DNA of 64,000 nt from an uncultured Bacteroidota bacterium (GTDB lineage Bacteria; Bacteroidota; Bacteroidia; Bacteroidales; P3), in contig CACYJU010000011.1 of assembly GCA_902774845.1 (NCBI GenBank), positions 62,001 to 126,000 on the forward strand, given 5' to 3'. This document shows positions 24,353 to 33,197 of this stretch, in pieces. Position 1 is the stretch's first letter. Each line of letters begins with the position of its first letter. The translations under genes were made by a program, and so were the position numbers. The notes beneath the pieces are model-generated. The model made no database searches. It was not told the origin of the DNA and saw only the letters and a program-made list of their open reading frames with translations.

Positions 24353-25201
24353 ATGAATCAAGATATAGAAGCTCGCAAACAAGAGCTGTTGAACCAGGGT
24401 TACACCGAGGTTTACACCAAAACGAAAGTGCTCACCGATGCGGTTATGCACTATTGCCCGGGTTGCGGTCACGGCACCACCCACCGCCTCGTTGCCGAAG
24501 TGATCGACGAGATGGGTATTCAGGACAATGTAGTAGGCGTGTCGCCGGTAGGATGCTCCGTGCTGGCCTACAACTATTTCGATATCGACTTCCAGGAGGC
24601 AGCTCACGGACGTGCACCCGCGCTGGCTACCGCTGTGAAGAGACTTAACCCCGACACCTTCGTGTTCACCTATCAGGGTGACGGCGACCTCGCCGCCATC
24701 GGAACTGCCGAGACCATCCACGCTTGCAACCGTGGTGAGAACATCACTATGATCTTCGTGAACAACGGTATCTACGGTATGACCGGCGGTCAGATGGCAC
24801 CCACCACGCTGATCGGCATGAAGAGCGCCACCACTCCTTATGGTCGTCGCGTCGACATCAACGGCTATCCGCTGCGTATCACCGAGCTTATCTCCACCCT
24901 GCCCGGCACCTACTATGTGACCCGTCAGAGTGTGCAGACACCGGCTGCCGTACGCAAAGCCAAAGCTGCTATCCGTAAGGCTTTCGAGAACCAGAAACTG
25001 AAGAAAGGACTCAGCTTCGTTGAAATCCTGTCCAACTGCAACTCCGGCTGGAAGATGACCCCGGTGCAGGCCAACAAGTGGATGGAAGACAACATGATGC
25101 CCAACTATCCTATCGGAGACATCAAAGTTGACGGCAAGCTGGTCGAGAACGTCGATGTGGCACGTCTCGCTGTTGACCACCCGCTTTCAGTTATGCAATA
25201 A
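24353..25201 (+). CDS. korB: 2-oxoacid:ferredoxin oxidoreductase, beta (TPP-binding) subunit
   Basis: Starting at ATG 24353 the subunit has 282 residues. It contains the TPP-binding core: YCPGCGHGTTHRLVAEVIDE at the N-terminus with its conserved Cys pair, YQGDGDLAAIGTAETIHACN for Mg2+/TPP binding, and VNNGIYGMTGGQMAPTT, the canonical N..YGMTGGQ.S.T motif. It decarboxylates the 2-oxoacid and passes electrons to KorD. An in-frame codon 54 bp upstream would place the octamer repeat in the coding region, so the later ATG is preferred. korC follows after a 74-bp gap with an inverted repeat. Confidence 0.92.
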   Translation: MNQDIEARKQELLNQGYTEVYTKTKVLTDAVMHYCPGCGHGTTHRLVAEVIDEMGIQDNVVGVSPVGCSVLAYNYFDIDFQEAAHGRAPALATAVKRLNPDTFVFTYQGDGDLAAIGTAETIHACNRGENITMIFVNNGIYGMTGGQMAPTTLIGMKSATTPYGRRVDINGYPLRITELISTLPGTYYVTRQSVQTPAAVRKAKAAIRKAFENQKLKKGLSFVEILSNCNSGWKMTPVQANKWMEDNMMPNYPIGDIKVDGKLVENVDVARLAVDHPLSVMQ

Positions 25202-25216
25202 AATTAATCGTCAGCT

Positions 25217-25245
25217 TTGTCCGACGAGTTAGACCTGTCGGACAA
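25217..25245. repeat. Inverted repeat TTGTCCGAC/GTCGGACAA between korB and korC
   Basis: Nine-base arms (25217-25225 and 25237-25245) with an 11-nt loop, directly followed by AAGTCCGAC. There is no T run, so it is not a clear terminator; it may be an mRNA processing or stability hairpin, or a trace of the 9-bp repeat family (compare AAGTCTGAC at 13876). Confidence 0.6.
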
Positions 25246-25275
25246 GTCCGACCAAACCTAAAAACAAAAGAAATC

Positions 25276-25827
25276 ATGACAGAAGAAATAATCATAGCCG
25301 GATTCGGAGGACAGGGAGTTCTCTCCATGGGTAAGATTTTGGCCTATTCCGGAGTAATGCAGGACAAGGAAGTGAGCTGGATGCCCAGCTACGGTCCCGA
25401 AATGCGCGGTGGTACCGCCAACGTGTCGGTGATTATCAGCGACGAGCGTATCAGCTCGCCCATCATCAACCAGTTCGACACCGCCATCATCCTCAACCAG
25501 CAGTCCCTCGACAAGTTCGAGAGCAGCGTGAAGCCTGGTGGTCTCTTGATCTACGACCCGAATGGCATCACCCACGAGCCCACCCGCAAGGATATCAGCA
25601 TCTACAAGATTGCCGCTACCGCAAAGGCTCAGGAGATGGGTATCTCGAAGGTGTTCAACATGGTGGTTCTCGGCGGATTCCTGAAGCTGAAACCCATCGT
25701 GGACAAGCAGTATATCCACGAAGGTTTGGAGCACTCGCTGCCGCAGCGTCACTGGGGACTTATCCCGCAGAACGAAGAGGCTATCGAGATCGGTAAAGGA
25801 CTTATCGAACCCGTCCAGGTTCTTTAA
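25276..25827 (+). CDS. korC: 2-oxoacid:ferredoxin oxidoreductase, gamma subunit
   Basis: This 183-residue protein has the gamma-subunit signature IIIAGFGGQGVLSMGKILAY near the N-terminus (family form 'G.GGQGV...G..LA.A') and WMPSYGPEMRGGTANVSVII (family form 'YGPE.RGG...A.V..S'). It binds the alpha and beta subunits and completes the complex encoded by korDABC. It is the last gene of the operon; a strong terminator starts 24 bp after its stop. Confidence 0.92.
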   Translation: MTEEIIIAGFGGQGVLSMGKILAYSGVMQDKEVSWMPSYGPEMRGGTANVSVIISDERISSPIINQFDTAIILNQQSLDKFESSVKPGGLLIYDPNGITHEPTRKDISIYKIAATAKAQEMGISKVFNMVVLGGFLKLKPIVDKQYIHEGLEHSLPQRHWGLIPQNEEAIEIGKGLIEPVQVL

Positions 25828-25851
25828 GCATCCAGCTGAAATAAAGCCTAT

Positions 25852-25891
25852 GCAGGCGGCTTGTCCGAGAGGATGAGCCGCCTGCTGTTTT
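25852..25891 (+). terminator. Intrinsic terminator of the kor operon
   Basis: GCAGGCGGC (25852-25860) pairs with GCCGCCTGC (25877-25885), followed by TGTTTTG. Confidence 0.85.
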
Positions 25892-25935
25892 GTGTGCCAT
25901 TATGTTTTTTCGATATGTAAATTTCTAACAAGGTT

Positions 25936-26030
25936 TTTAATGGGTGGTAAATGGGAGTTAGGTGATAGGTAAGTGATAGGGAGATGTGTTAATGTGTTAA
26001 TGCGTGAATGCGTAAATGTGTTAGTAATTA
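25936..26030. repeat. Composite array: 11-bp words running into 8-bp words
   Basis: TGGTAAATGGG, AGTTAGGTGAT, AGGTAAGTGAT and AGGGAGATGTG are in 11-bp phase. From about 25987 the phase changes to 8 bp with TAATGTGT, TAATGCGT, GAATGCGT and AAATGTGT. The 11-bp words are of the same family as those at 47009-47085. Confidence 0.75.
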
Positions 26031-26335
26031 TAACAGTTTTTTTTGAGGGGTTAAGGGTTGAGGTGAAGGTGGGGGAGTGAAAAAAAAGTTTTCAACATTG
26101 GGATTTTTGCCTTAAGGGTTGGATTTTTGAGTTTTACGCTTGAAAGAAAAATCTTGAAAGTGTGAACTGATAGTCACGCTGGCAATTTTTTTGTCGGCGT
26201 GAAACTTTTTTTTTGCCGGTACGTAAAATGTTGATAAATGGAACAAAATAGTAAGTAAAAAACTTTTTTTGGCATTTTGCAACAATTATTGGAAAATTCT
26301 TATTACTTTAGCACTCTGAAAAAAATAGTGTCGTA
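26031..26335 (+). other. AT-rich upstream region of the dcw cluster; no gene seen
   Basis: About 300 bp with many T tracts (runs of 6 to 9) and an interrupted inverted repeat, CACGC (about 26176) and GCGTG (about 26197). A weak promoter-like pair, ATTGG and TTACTTTA, ends near 26310, about 26 bp before mraZ. Regulation of the cluster probably acts here, but no operator can be defined by eye. Confidence 0.4.
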
Positions 26336-26815
26336 ATGCTGTTAATCATTGGTAAAGAGTACTGTAAGATTGATTCGAACGGTCGATTCAAGTTCCCGGT
26401 TGCCCTGAAAAGGCAACTGGATACTGATGACGGTCGTTTTGTGGTCAGACGCGGTCTCTATGCCAACTGTTTGGAGCTGTGGACTTACGAAAGTTTCAAG
26501 GCTGAAGTGGAAGGATTGCAGAAGAGGCTGAATCCATACAACCGAGAGGATGTGGAGATGTTCAGGAAACTGAACGAGAGCAGTATCGTGGAGTTGGATT
26601 CGAACGACCGTATGCTCATACCTGCAGAGCATAAGGGGGTGTTGCAGAATAGCAAAGAGATTGTGCTGCAATCGATGGGTAGGTTCATTGAGATTTGGGA
26701 TTACGACCAGTATCAGGAAATGAACACCAGGACGGCCGACATGATGGACAAGGTGGACGCACGTCTGGGCCGTGGAACCTCGATTGACGCACAAGATGAC
26801 AACAGAATATCATAA
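26336..26815 (+). CDS. mraZ: Transcriptional regulator MraZ
   Basis: The 159-residue protein has two SpoVT/AbrB-like halves: YCKIDSNGRFKFPVALKRQL (residues 9-28) and VELDSNDRMLIPAEHKGVLQ (about 85-104). The family pattern is 'D.KGR..IP...R..L'. MraZ binds DNA upstream of the dcw cluster and, in the species studied, represses or tunes it. It is the first gene of the cluster and overlaps rsmH by 20 bp, so the two are translationally linked. In many species the consensus reads DxKGR; here the second half reads DSNDR, a lineage difference. Confidence 0.92.
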   Translation: MLLIIGKEYCKIDSNGRFKFPVALKRQLDTDDGRFVVRRGLYANCLELWTYESFKAEVEGLQKRLNPYNREDVEMFRKLNESSIVELDSNDRMLIPAEHKGVLQNSKEIVLQSMGRFIEIWDYDQYQEMNTRTADMMDKVDARLGRGTSIDAQDDNRIS

Positions 26816-27725
26816 TCCGGTACTTCTTGAGGAGTGTCTTGAAGGCTTGAACATCAAGCCTGAAGGTATCTATGTCGACGTCACCTACGGTGGCGGCGGA
26901 CACTCGCGTGCCATCGTGTCGCGTCTGGGCGAGATGGGGCGTCTCTATGCGTTCGACCAGGATGCCGACGCCATAGCGAACGTAACCGACGACCCGAGGG
27001 TGAAAGTGATAAGAGCGAACTTCCGCGACATGAAGGCGTTCCTCCGTCTGGAGGGCGTGCGTGCCGTCGACGGCATCTTAGCTGACCTGGGTATCTCGAG
27101 CCATCAGATAGACTCGCCATCACGTGGTTTCTCGACCCGCAGCGAGGGGAAGCTCGACATGAGGATGGATGTGCGACAGGAGCTGACGGCCGCCGACGTG
27201 GTGAACGGCTACGAGGAGGAGGAACTGAAACGGATATTCAAGCTCTACGGCGAGCTGCCTAACGCCATGCAGATGGCCCGCGCCATCGGCGAGGCCCGCA
27301 AGGAGAGGACGATAGAGACTACGGCAGATCTCTGCGACGCGGTACGCCGCCATCTGCCTAAAGGGTACGAGAACAAATACCTCGCTATGCTCTTCCAGGC
27401 TATACGTATAGAGGTGAACGGTGAGCTGGAGGCGTTGAAGGCGATGCTGACGCAATCGTCGGACCTGCTCAAAGAGGGAGGCCGCCTGGCGGTGATAAGC
27501 TACCACTCGTTAGAAGACCGGCTGGTGAAGAATTTTATTAAGAGCGGAAACTTCGAGGGGGAGATCGAGAAAGACTTCTACGGAAACCCGAAGACTCCGT
27601 TCAAGGCGGTGAACCGCAAGGTGATAACCCCGTCGGAGGAGGAGCTGCAGATGAACAACCGGTCGCGTAGCGCCAAACTGAGGGTGGGAGAGAGAGTGAG
27701 AATGCTTGAATGCTTGAATGCGTGA
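26796..27725 (+). CDS. rsmH: 16S rRNA (cytosine-1402-N4)-methyltransferase RsmH
   Basis: Starting at ATG 26796 the protein has 309 residues, the normal size. Motifs: HNPVLLEECLEGLN at the N-terminus, the SAM-binding YVDVTYGGGGHSRAI, ADLGISSHQIDSPSRGFS, and the C-terminal SYHSLEDRLVKNFIK. It methylates C1402 of 16S rRNA in the P site. It overlaps mraZ by 20 bp. The 3' end runs into an octamer array, so the last residues (RMLECLNA) are encoded by repeat words, and the stop TGA is the GTGAATGC word. This suggests the array grew into the gene or supplied the current stop. Confidence 0.95.
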   Translation: MTTEYHNPVLLEECLEGLNIKPEGIYVDVTYGGGGHSRAIVSRLGEMGRLYAFDQDADAIANVTDDPRVKVIRANFRDMKAFLRLEGVRAVDGILADLGISSHQIDSPSRGFSTRSEGKLDMRMDVRQELTAADVVNGYEEEELKRIFKLYGELPNAMQMARAIGEARKERTIETTADLCDAVRRHLPKGYENKYLAMLFQAIRIEVNGELEALKAMLTQSSDLLKEGGRLAVISYHSLEDRLVKNFIKSGNFEGEIEKDFYGNPKTPFKAVNRKVITPSEEELQMNNRSRSAKLRVGERVRMLECLNA

Positions 27726-27800
27726 ATGCTTGAATGCGTGAATGTGTTAATGCTTGAATGCTTGAATTTGTGAATTTGTTAGTGATTGAATTTTTGAATT
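27701..27800. repeat. Octamer array (period 8) overlapping the rsmH 3' end
   Basis: The words GAATGCTT, GAATGCGT, GAATGTGT, TAATGCTT, GAATTTGT, TAGTGATT and GAATTTTT are in 8-bp phase. The first three words lie inside rsmH. The orientation is opposite to that at 19740. Confidence 0.9.
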
Positions 27801-27815
27801 TGAAATATAATTAAA

Positions 27816-28328
27816 ATGGACGACATGTTGAACATAAACGACCAGCAGGGGAACGGCGAAGGGAAGCGCTGGCATTTCGACGTGTCGGGTATAGAGGGTG
27901 CGCCGCAGGCAGAGGAGCAGGCATCGAAGGCGGCAGAAGAGAAGGTGGAGACGGAACCAACGGAGAAGGCGGAGGAGAGGAATGTGGAGAGTGAGGTGAA
28001 AGAAGAACAGAAGGCAGGGGAGAAACGGACGTTCAGAGAGCTGCTGAAACATAATAAGATAACCCGCAGGGGATTGAGGCGGTATGTGCCGTGGATATTC
28101 ATGGTGATAATGTGTTTCGCGGTGCTGATTTTCAACCGCTACCGCATCGAAGACCTGGTGAAAGAGAAGAACGACACACAAGAGAGGATAAAATACCTGA
28201 GAGAACACAGGATACAGATGCAGAAGATATATCAGGAGTCGACCAAGATATCGAAGATAGCCGAAGAACTCGACACGCTCGGCATCGGATTGCTCTCAGG
28301 ACCTCCGTACGAGATAAAGAACAAATAG
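27816..28328 (+). CDS. ftsL: FtsL-like divisome protein
   Basis: This 170-residue protein sits in the ftsL position between rsmH and ftsI. It has one transmembrane helix (about residues 91-106, WIFMVIMCFAVLIF), then a periplasmic coiled coil (RIEDLVKEKNDTQERIKYLR) with the leucine-zipper-like spacing of FtsL. The cytoplasmic N-terminus is about 88 residues, far longer than in most FtsL proteins, and is rich in Glu, Lys and Ala up to residue 70. With FtsQ it should recruit and activate FtsW-FtsI at the septum. The assignment rests on position and topology, as FtsL is poorly conserved in sequence. Confidence 0.8.
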   Translation: MDDMLNINDQQGNGEGKRWHFDVSGIEGAPQAEEQASKAAEEKVETEPTEKAEERNVESEVKEEQKAGEKRTFRELLKHNKITRRGLRRYVPWIFMVIMCFAVLIFNRYRIEDLVKEKNDTQERIKYLREHRIQMQKIYQESTKISKIAEELDTLGIGLLSGPPYEIKNK

Positions 28329-28346
28329 AATATCTATATATAAGGT

Positions 28347-30500
28347 ATGCCACATAACGAAGGAGATAAGAAACAGCTGCAGCGAATGACCATAGTATAT
28401 ATTGTACTTATGGTCGCCGGCCTGTTTGTGATAGGAGGCTTCGTGAAGATACAGCTCTTCGAGCGCAAGATGTGGCAGGATATAGCCGAGAAGCACGAGG
28501 CGGAGGAGATAAGGGATGAGGCCAGAAGAGGAAACATCTACTCGTCGGACGGCAAGATTATGGCTACCACCATCCCCATCTGTAACCTTTATGTGGACCT
28601 CGGATCGCACACGAAATACGACAAGAAAGGCCGGGTGGTGAAGGATTCGGTGGGTAATCCGGTCAAGGAGAAGATACTTTCCGACTCACTCTATAATGAG
28701 ACCATCGACACCGTCTGCTCGCTGCTGGGAGAGTTGGGACGTTTGGGACGCGACGCCCAGTACTACCGCAACCGCTTCGACACGGAGCGAGCCAAAGAAA
28801 AGCCGTCGCGCTGCTTCCTGATAGAACGTAACATACCCTATACGACCTGGGACAAGATAGTAAGACTTGAAGGATGGGGCCGCTTTGTGGTGAAGCTGAT
28901 GGGCGACGGGTCGAGCGTCATACGCCAAAGCCGAGAGCATATCTATGGCAACCTGGCGGAGAACTGCATAGGGTTTGGCTATAACGACCACAAGATGTCG
29001 ACAGGATTGGAGGGTTTTTATAATAGCGTGCTTGCTGGACAGGATGGCCTGTATGAATGCCGCCGACTGACACGCGGAGTGTGGATTCCGGTCACCGCCG
29101 TAGACGGCGAAGGACAGTCGGCATCGGACACGCTGGCCCGCGACAAGCAGAAGAGAGAACGTGTGGACGGAGCCGACATCGTGGCCACGATAGACACCAG
29201 ATATCAAGATATAGCAGAGACCGCGTTGAGGCAGGCGCTGCACAGAAGCGGCGGCACCTCGCGCAGCACTGGTTGCGCCATACTGATGGAAGCATCGACG
29301 GGATATGTGCTGGCATGCAGCAATCTGGCGTGGGACAGCGTGTATAACGAGTACAGAGAGATGCCCGACAAGAATATCGCCTGCTCGGACCTCTACAACC
29401 CCGGCTCGACCATAAAGACCGTGTTGCTCACGGCTATGATGAACGACTCGACGATGACGATTGATACCTCGATGCGCATAAGAGCCTGTGTGAAGAACTT
29501 CACCGGATTGAAAGACGGCGAGATAAAAGACGACCACTACCTGTATAAGGATGCCGAGAGGAAGATACGCAAGGACACCATCACGCTGAAGGAGGCTATC
29601 ACGATTTCGAGCAATGTGGCGATGTGCGAGCTGGGATGGCAGAACTACTATAACCGCAGAGGCGACCTGATGAAGCTTATGGAGAGAGTGTTCCCGTACG
29701 ACGTGCTGCATCTCGACCTCAAAACGGGAGAATACAAACCAATAGTGAACGACATAACGCTGTCGCAGCGAGACTTTCTGGGGTTGTGTTTCGGCTATTC
29801 GCAGTCGATATCGGCTATGCAGCTTATCACCTTCTATAACGCGCTCGCCAACGGAGGCAAGATGATGAAACCCCTCTTCTGCAGAGCGATAATAAGGAAC
29901 GGAGAACGCCAGGAGATGAAGCCGGTGGTTATGCGAGAGTCGATATGCAGCAAGAAGACGCTGAAGACCCTCAACGACCTGCTGGTGAATGTGGTGGAAC
30001 ATGGAACAGGCGACAATATAAAAGACAACAGCTACGGCATAGCCGGCAAAACCGGCACCTCGGTATACCTCAACTCACCAGGAATATTCAATGCCTCGTT
30101 TGCAGGCTATTTCCCAGCGGAGAACCCCAAGTACACCTGTCTGGTGGTGGTGAAGCATGTGCCCGCCTACGGACGCTCGGCTGCCGCACCTGTGTTCAAG
30201 AAGATATCCGACTGTGTGGTGGCGCTTGACAACACGTTGGAGAACGGCAAGATAGAGGTAGGAAGCCAGACGGGTGAGAAGCTTATGCAGGTTGTGTCGA
30301 CTAAAAAGGTTGCAGGCGGAGAAGAGGGTGTGGTCCCCGACTGCCACAACATGACCATAAGAGAAGCTATTGCAGCGCTCGAGATACGCGGACTCAGGGC
30401 GTCGTTCACCGGTTCAGGCCGAGTGGTGAGACAAGAGATACAGCATGGCACAAAGCTCAAGAAAGGAAGCCGCGTACAACTAACACTTAAAAACAATTGA
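28347..30500 (+). CDS. ftsI: Septal peptidoglycan transpeptidase FtsI (PBP2/3 type) with PASTA domain
   Basis: The 717-residue protein has an N-terminal membrane anchor (residues 15-35), the class B PBP dimerisation domain (EARRGNIYSSDGKIMATTIP) and a transpeptidase domain. The latter has NPGSTIK (SxxK, Ser near residue 355), SSN near 421 and KTGTS near 568. A C-terminal PASTA domain (VPDCHNMTIREAIAALEIRG, about 645-715) follows, a known Bacteroidota trait. It crosslinks septal peptidoglycan and is the target of beta-lactams. It lies 19 bp after ftsL; murE starts 2 bp after its stop. Confidence 0.95.
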   Translation: MPHNEGDKKQLQRMTIVYIVLMVAGLFVIGGFVKIQLFERKMWQDIAEKHEAEEIRDEARRGNIYSSDGKIMATTIPICNLYVDLGSHTKYDKKGRVVKDSVGNPVKEKILSDSLYNETIDTVCSLLGELGRLGRDAQYYRNRFDTERAKEKPSRCFLIERNIPYTTWDKIVRLEGWGRFVVKLMGDGSSVIRQSREHIYGNLAENCIGFGYNDHKMSTGLEGFYNSVLAGQDGLYECRRLTRGVWIPVTAVDGEGQSASDTLARDKQKRERVDGADIVATIDTRYQDIAETALRQALHRSGGTSRSTGCAILMEASTGYVLACSNLAWDSVYNEYREMPDKNIACSDLYNPGSTIKTVLLTAMMNDSTMTIDTSMRIRACVKNFTGLKDGEIKDDHYLYKDAERKIRKDTITLKEAITISSNVAMCELGWQNYYNRRGDLMKLMERVFPYDVLHLDLKTGEYKPIVNDITLSQRDFLGLCFGYSQSISAMQLITFYNALANGGKMMKPLFCRAIIRNGERQEMKPVVMRESICSKKTLKTLNDLLVNVVEHGTGDNIKDNSYGIAGKTGTSVYLNSPGIFNASFAGYFPAENPKYTCLVVVKHVPAYGRSAAAPVFKKISDCVVALDNTLENGKIEVGSQTGEKLMQVVSTKKVAGGEEGVVPDCHNMTIREAIAALEIRGLRASFTGSGRVVRQEIQHGTKLKKGSRVQLTLKNN

Positions 30501-30502
30501 AC

Positions 30503-31951
30503 ATGCAACTCTCCAAGATAATATCGAACCTCAAGTGCGAGCTGCACAACTATTCCGACAGGGAGATATCCCGTATCACCTTTGACTCACGTAGTGTGGA
30601 AGAAGGAGCGCTCTTTGTCGCCCAGCGTGGTGTGCATGTAGACGGACATAAATATATATACGGAGCAGTCAAGCAGGGAGCGAAGGCCGTTGTGTGCGAG
30701 ACCCTTCCCGAATCGCTGGAGGCTTCGGTGGCGTATGTGCTTGTGCAGGACAGCAGCGAAGCGCTCGGATTGATGGCCTCCAACTACTATGACAATCCAA
30801 CACAGAAAATAAAGCTTATAGGCATCACCGGCACCAACGGCAAGACCACTACGGTGACACTCTTGCACCGTATGTTCCGTCAGGCAGGGCATCATGTCGG
30901 GTTGATCTCCACTATCGTCAACAAGATAGACGAGCAGGAGATACCCACCACGCACACCACACCCGACTCGCTCGAGCTGAACCGACTGCTTCATGAGATG
31001 GTGAATGCAGGATGTGACTACTGCTTTATGGAGGTGAGCTCCCACGCGGTGGTTCAGAAACGAGTGGCAGGCCTTACCTTCTATGGGGGAGTGTTCAGCA
31101 ATATCACGCATGATCATCTGGACTTCCACAAGACCATGAAGGCCTATATTGAGGCCAAGAAGGGATTTTTCGACATGCTCCCATCGGGTGCTTTCGCCCT
31201 CGTCAACAAAGACGACAAGAACGGAATGGTGATGGTGCAGAACACCAAGGCTGCGGTCAGCACCTATTCGTTGCATGGGAATGCCGACTACTGCTGCAAG
31301 ATAATAGAGAACAGCTTCCAAGGGCTGCATCTGGAACTCAACGGACAGGAAGTGTGGGTGAGGCTCGTAGGCCGTTTTAACGCATACAACCTTACCGCCA
31401 TCTATGGTGTGGCAGTCCTATGTGGGATTGACAAGCAGGAGACGCTGAGGTTACTCAGCACACTTGCGGCGGCAGAAGGACGGTTTGAATATATCAAATC
31501 GGGAGACAAGGTGGCTATCGTGGATTATGCCCATACACCAGACGCACTGGAGAACGTGATTGACACCATCAACGCCATCCGCTCGAAAAAGCAGCGACTC
31601 ATCACCGTGGTGGGCTGTGGCGGAGACCGCGACAAGACAAAACGTCCGGAGATGGCTCAGATAGCTGTGAGAAAGAGTGATATAGTAATCCTGACATCAG
31701 ACAATCCACGTACCGAAAAACCAGAGGATATCCTTGACGACATGTTTGCCGGACTGACGGCAGAGGAGCAGCGTCAGGCACTGCGTATCACCGACCGTAG
31801 ACAGGCTATCAAGACCGCCTGCATGACAGCAAATGACGGCGACATAATACTTGTGGCTGGGAAAGGACATGAGAAATACCAAGAGGTGAACGGAGTGCGC
31901 AGCCATTTCGACGACAAAGAAGAAATAAGAAAAGCCTTCGGCATAGAATAA
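30503..31951 (+). CDS. murE: UDP-MurNAc-L-Ala-D-Glu:meso-diaminopimelate ligase MurE
   Basis: The ATG at 30503, 2 bp after the ftsI stop, gives 482 residues; an in-frame TTG two codons earlier overlaps that stop and is less likely. Motifs: ITFDSRSV in the N-terminal UDP-binding domain, P-loop GITGTNGKTTT, EVSSHAVVQKRV, and TSDNPRTEKP. The DNPR sequence is the mark of meso-diaminopimelate (not lysine) specificity. It adds the third amino acid of the stem peptide in the cytoplasm. It is part of the dcw operon. Confidence 0.96.
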   Translation: MQLSKIISNLKCELHNYSDREISRITFDSRSVEEGALFVAQRGVHVDGHKYIYGAVKQGAKAVVCETLPESLEASVAYVLVQDSSEALGLMASNYYDNPTQKIKLIGITGTNGKTTTVTLLHRMFRQAGHHVGLISTIVNKIDEQEIPTTHTTPDSLELNRLLHEMVNAGCDYCFMEVSSHAVVQKRVAGLTFYGGVFSNITHDHLDFHKTMKAYIEAKKGFFDMLPSGAFALVNKDDKNGMVMVQNTKAAVSTYSLHGNADYCCKIIENSFQGLHLELNGQEVWVRLVGRFNAYNLTAIYGVAVLCGIDKQETLRLLSTLAAAEGRFEYIKSGDKVAIVDYAHTPDALENVIDTINAIRSKKQRLITVVGCGGDRDKTKRPEMAQIAVRKSDIVILTSDNPRTEKPEDILDDMFAGLTAEEQRQALRITDRRQAIKTACMTANDGDIILVAGKGHEKYQEVNGVRSHFDDKEEIRKAFGIE

Positions 31952-31992
31952 CTAACACAATAAAGCAAAAACACAATAACAAATTCTAAAAG

Positions 31993-33168
31993 ATGCTCTA
32001 CTACTTATTTGATTGGTTAGACCGCGCTTACAACCTCCCTGGAGCAGGAGTGTTTCAGTATATCTCCTTCAGGGCGGCTTGTTGTTTTGTCTCATCGCTA
32101 CTCATAATGCTTTTGTGCGGTAAGCCGTTCATCCGTTGGATAGGCAATAAACTCCACATGAACGATGTGGTACGCACCGAACTCGGTCTGGAGGGCGCCA
32201 ATCAGAAGTCTAAAACCCCCACGATGGGAGGCTTGTTGATAATTGCCGCCATCGTCATACCGACGATACTCTTTACCAAGCTCGACAACGTGTATATCCT
32301 CATCATGCTTGGAACCACGCTATGGCTCGGCTTTATCGGATTTCTCGATGACTACATGAAGAAAAGAGTGAGCAAGAAAGGACTTGCCGGACGTTACAAG
32401 GTAATCGGACAGGTTGTGCTCGGACTTGTCGTGGGACTGCTGATAGTGTTTCATCCAGAGATATCCACGACCAAGACCACCATCCCGTTTGTCAAAAACA
32501 ATGAGTTCGACTATGTCTGGCTGGTTAGTTGGATGGGATCGTGGGCAGAACAATGGGCGTGGGTTGTGTATGTCATAATAGCCATCTTCGTTGTGACGGC
32601 CGTCTCGAATGCAGCTAACCTCACCGACGGTATCGACGGATTGGCCAGCGGCGTGGGCGCCACCGTGGGCGGAGCACTTGCAATACTGGCTTGGCTTTCG
32701 GGTAACATCGTGATGGCCAACTACCTTAACATTGCATACCTTCCCAATATCGGAGAGCTCACGATGTTCATCTCGTCGTTTGTAGGTGCCCTTTTAGGAT
32801 TCTTGTGGTTCAACAGTCACCCGGCACAGATATTCATGGGAGACACAGGGTCGCTCACCATCGGCGGTATTATCGCTGTCTTCGCGCTCCTTATCCACAA
32901 AGAGCTTCTGCTTCCGCTGCTCTGCGGCATATATCTGGTTGAAGATCTCTCGGTCATCTATCAGACCAGCTTCTGCAAAACATACCGTAAGCGCCATCAT
33001 CTTAAGCCAAGCGAGGTGGTGCCAGTAGAAAAGAGGCCTTTCCTGATGACCCCGCTGCATCACCATTTTCAGAAGAAAGGACAGGCAGAAGAGATGGTTG
33101 TCCAGCGATTTATCATCATCGCCGTACTGCTTGCCATCGTGAGCATCGTAACTTTGAAACTGAGATAA
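31993..33168 (+). CDS. mraY: Phospho-MurNAc-pentapeptide transferase MraY
   Basis: The 391-residue polytopic enzyme (about ten membrane segments) has the MraY signatures KSKTPTMGGLLI, GFLDDYMKKRVSKKGLAGRY (Asp-Asp pair) and NAANLTDGIDGLASG, and a cytoplasmic loop with HHLKPSEVVPVEKRP and TPLHHHFQKKG. It transfers phospho-MurNAc-pentapeptide onto undecaprenyl phosphate to form lipid I at the inner membrane. It lies 41 bp after murE and 29 bp before the murD remnant. Confidence 0.96.
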   Translation: MLYYLFDWLDRAYNLPGAGVFQYISFRAACCFVSSLLIMLLCGKPFIRWIGNKLHMNDVVRTELGLEGANQKSKTPTMGGLLIIAAIVIPTILFTKLDNVYILIMLGTTLWLGFIGFLDDYMKKRVSKKGLAGRYKVIGQVVLGLVVGLLIVFHPEISTTKTTIPFVKNNEFDYVWLVSWMGSWAEQWAWVVYVIIAIFVVTAVSNAANLTDGIDGLASGVGATVGGALAILAWLSGNIVMANYLNIAYLPNIGELTMFISSFVGALLGFLWFNSHPAQIFMGDTGSLTIGGIIAVFALLIHKELLLPLLCGIYLVEDLSVIYQTSFCKTYRKRHHLKPSEVVPVEKRPFLMTPLHHHFQKKGQAEEMVVQRFIIIAVLLAIVSIVTLKLR

Positions 33169-33197
33169 TAGATAATAACAAATAAACACATATAAAG

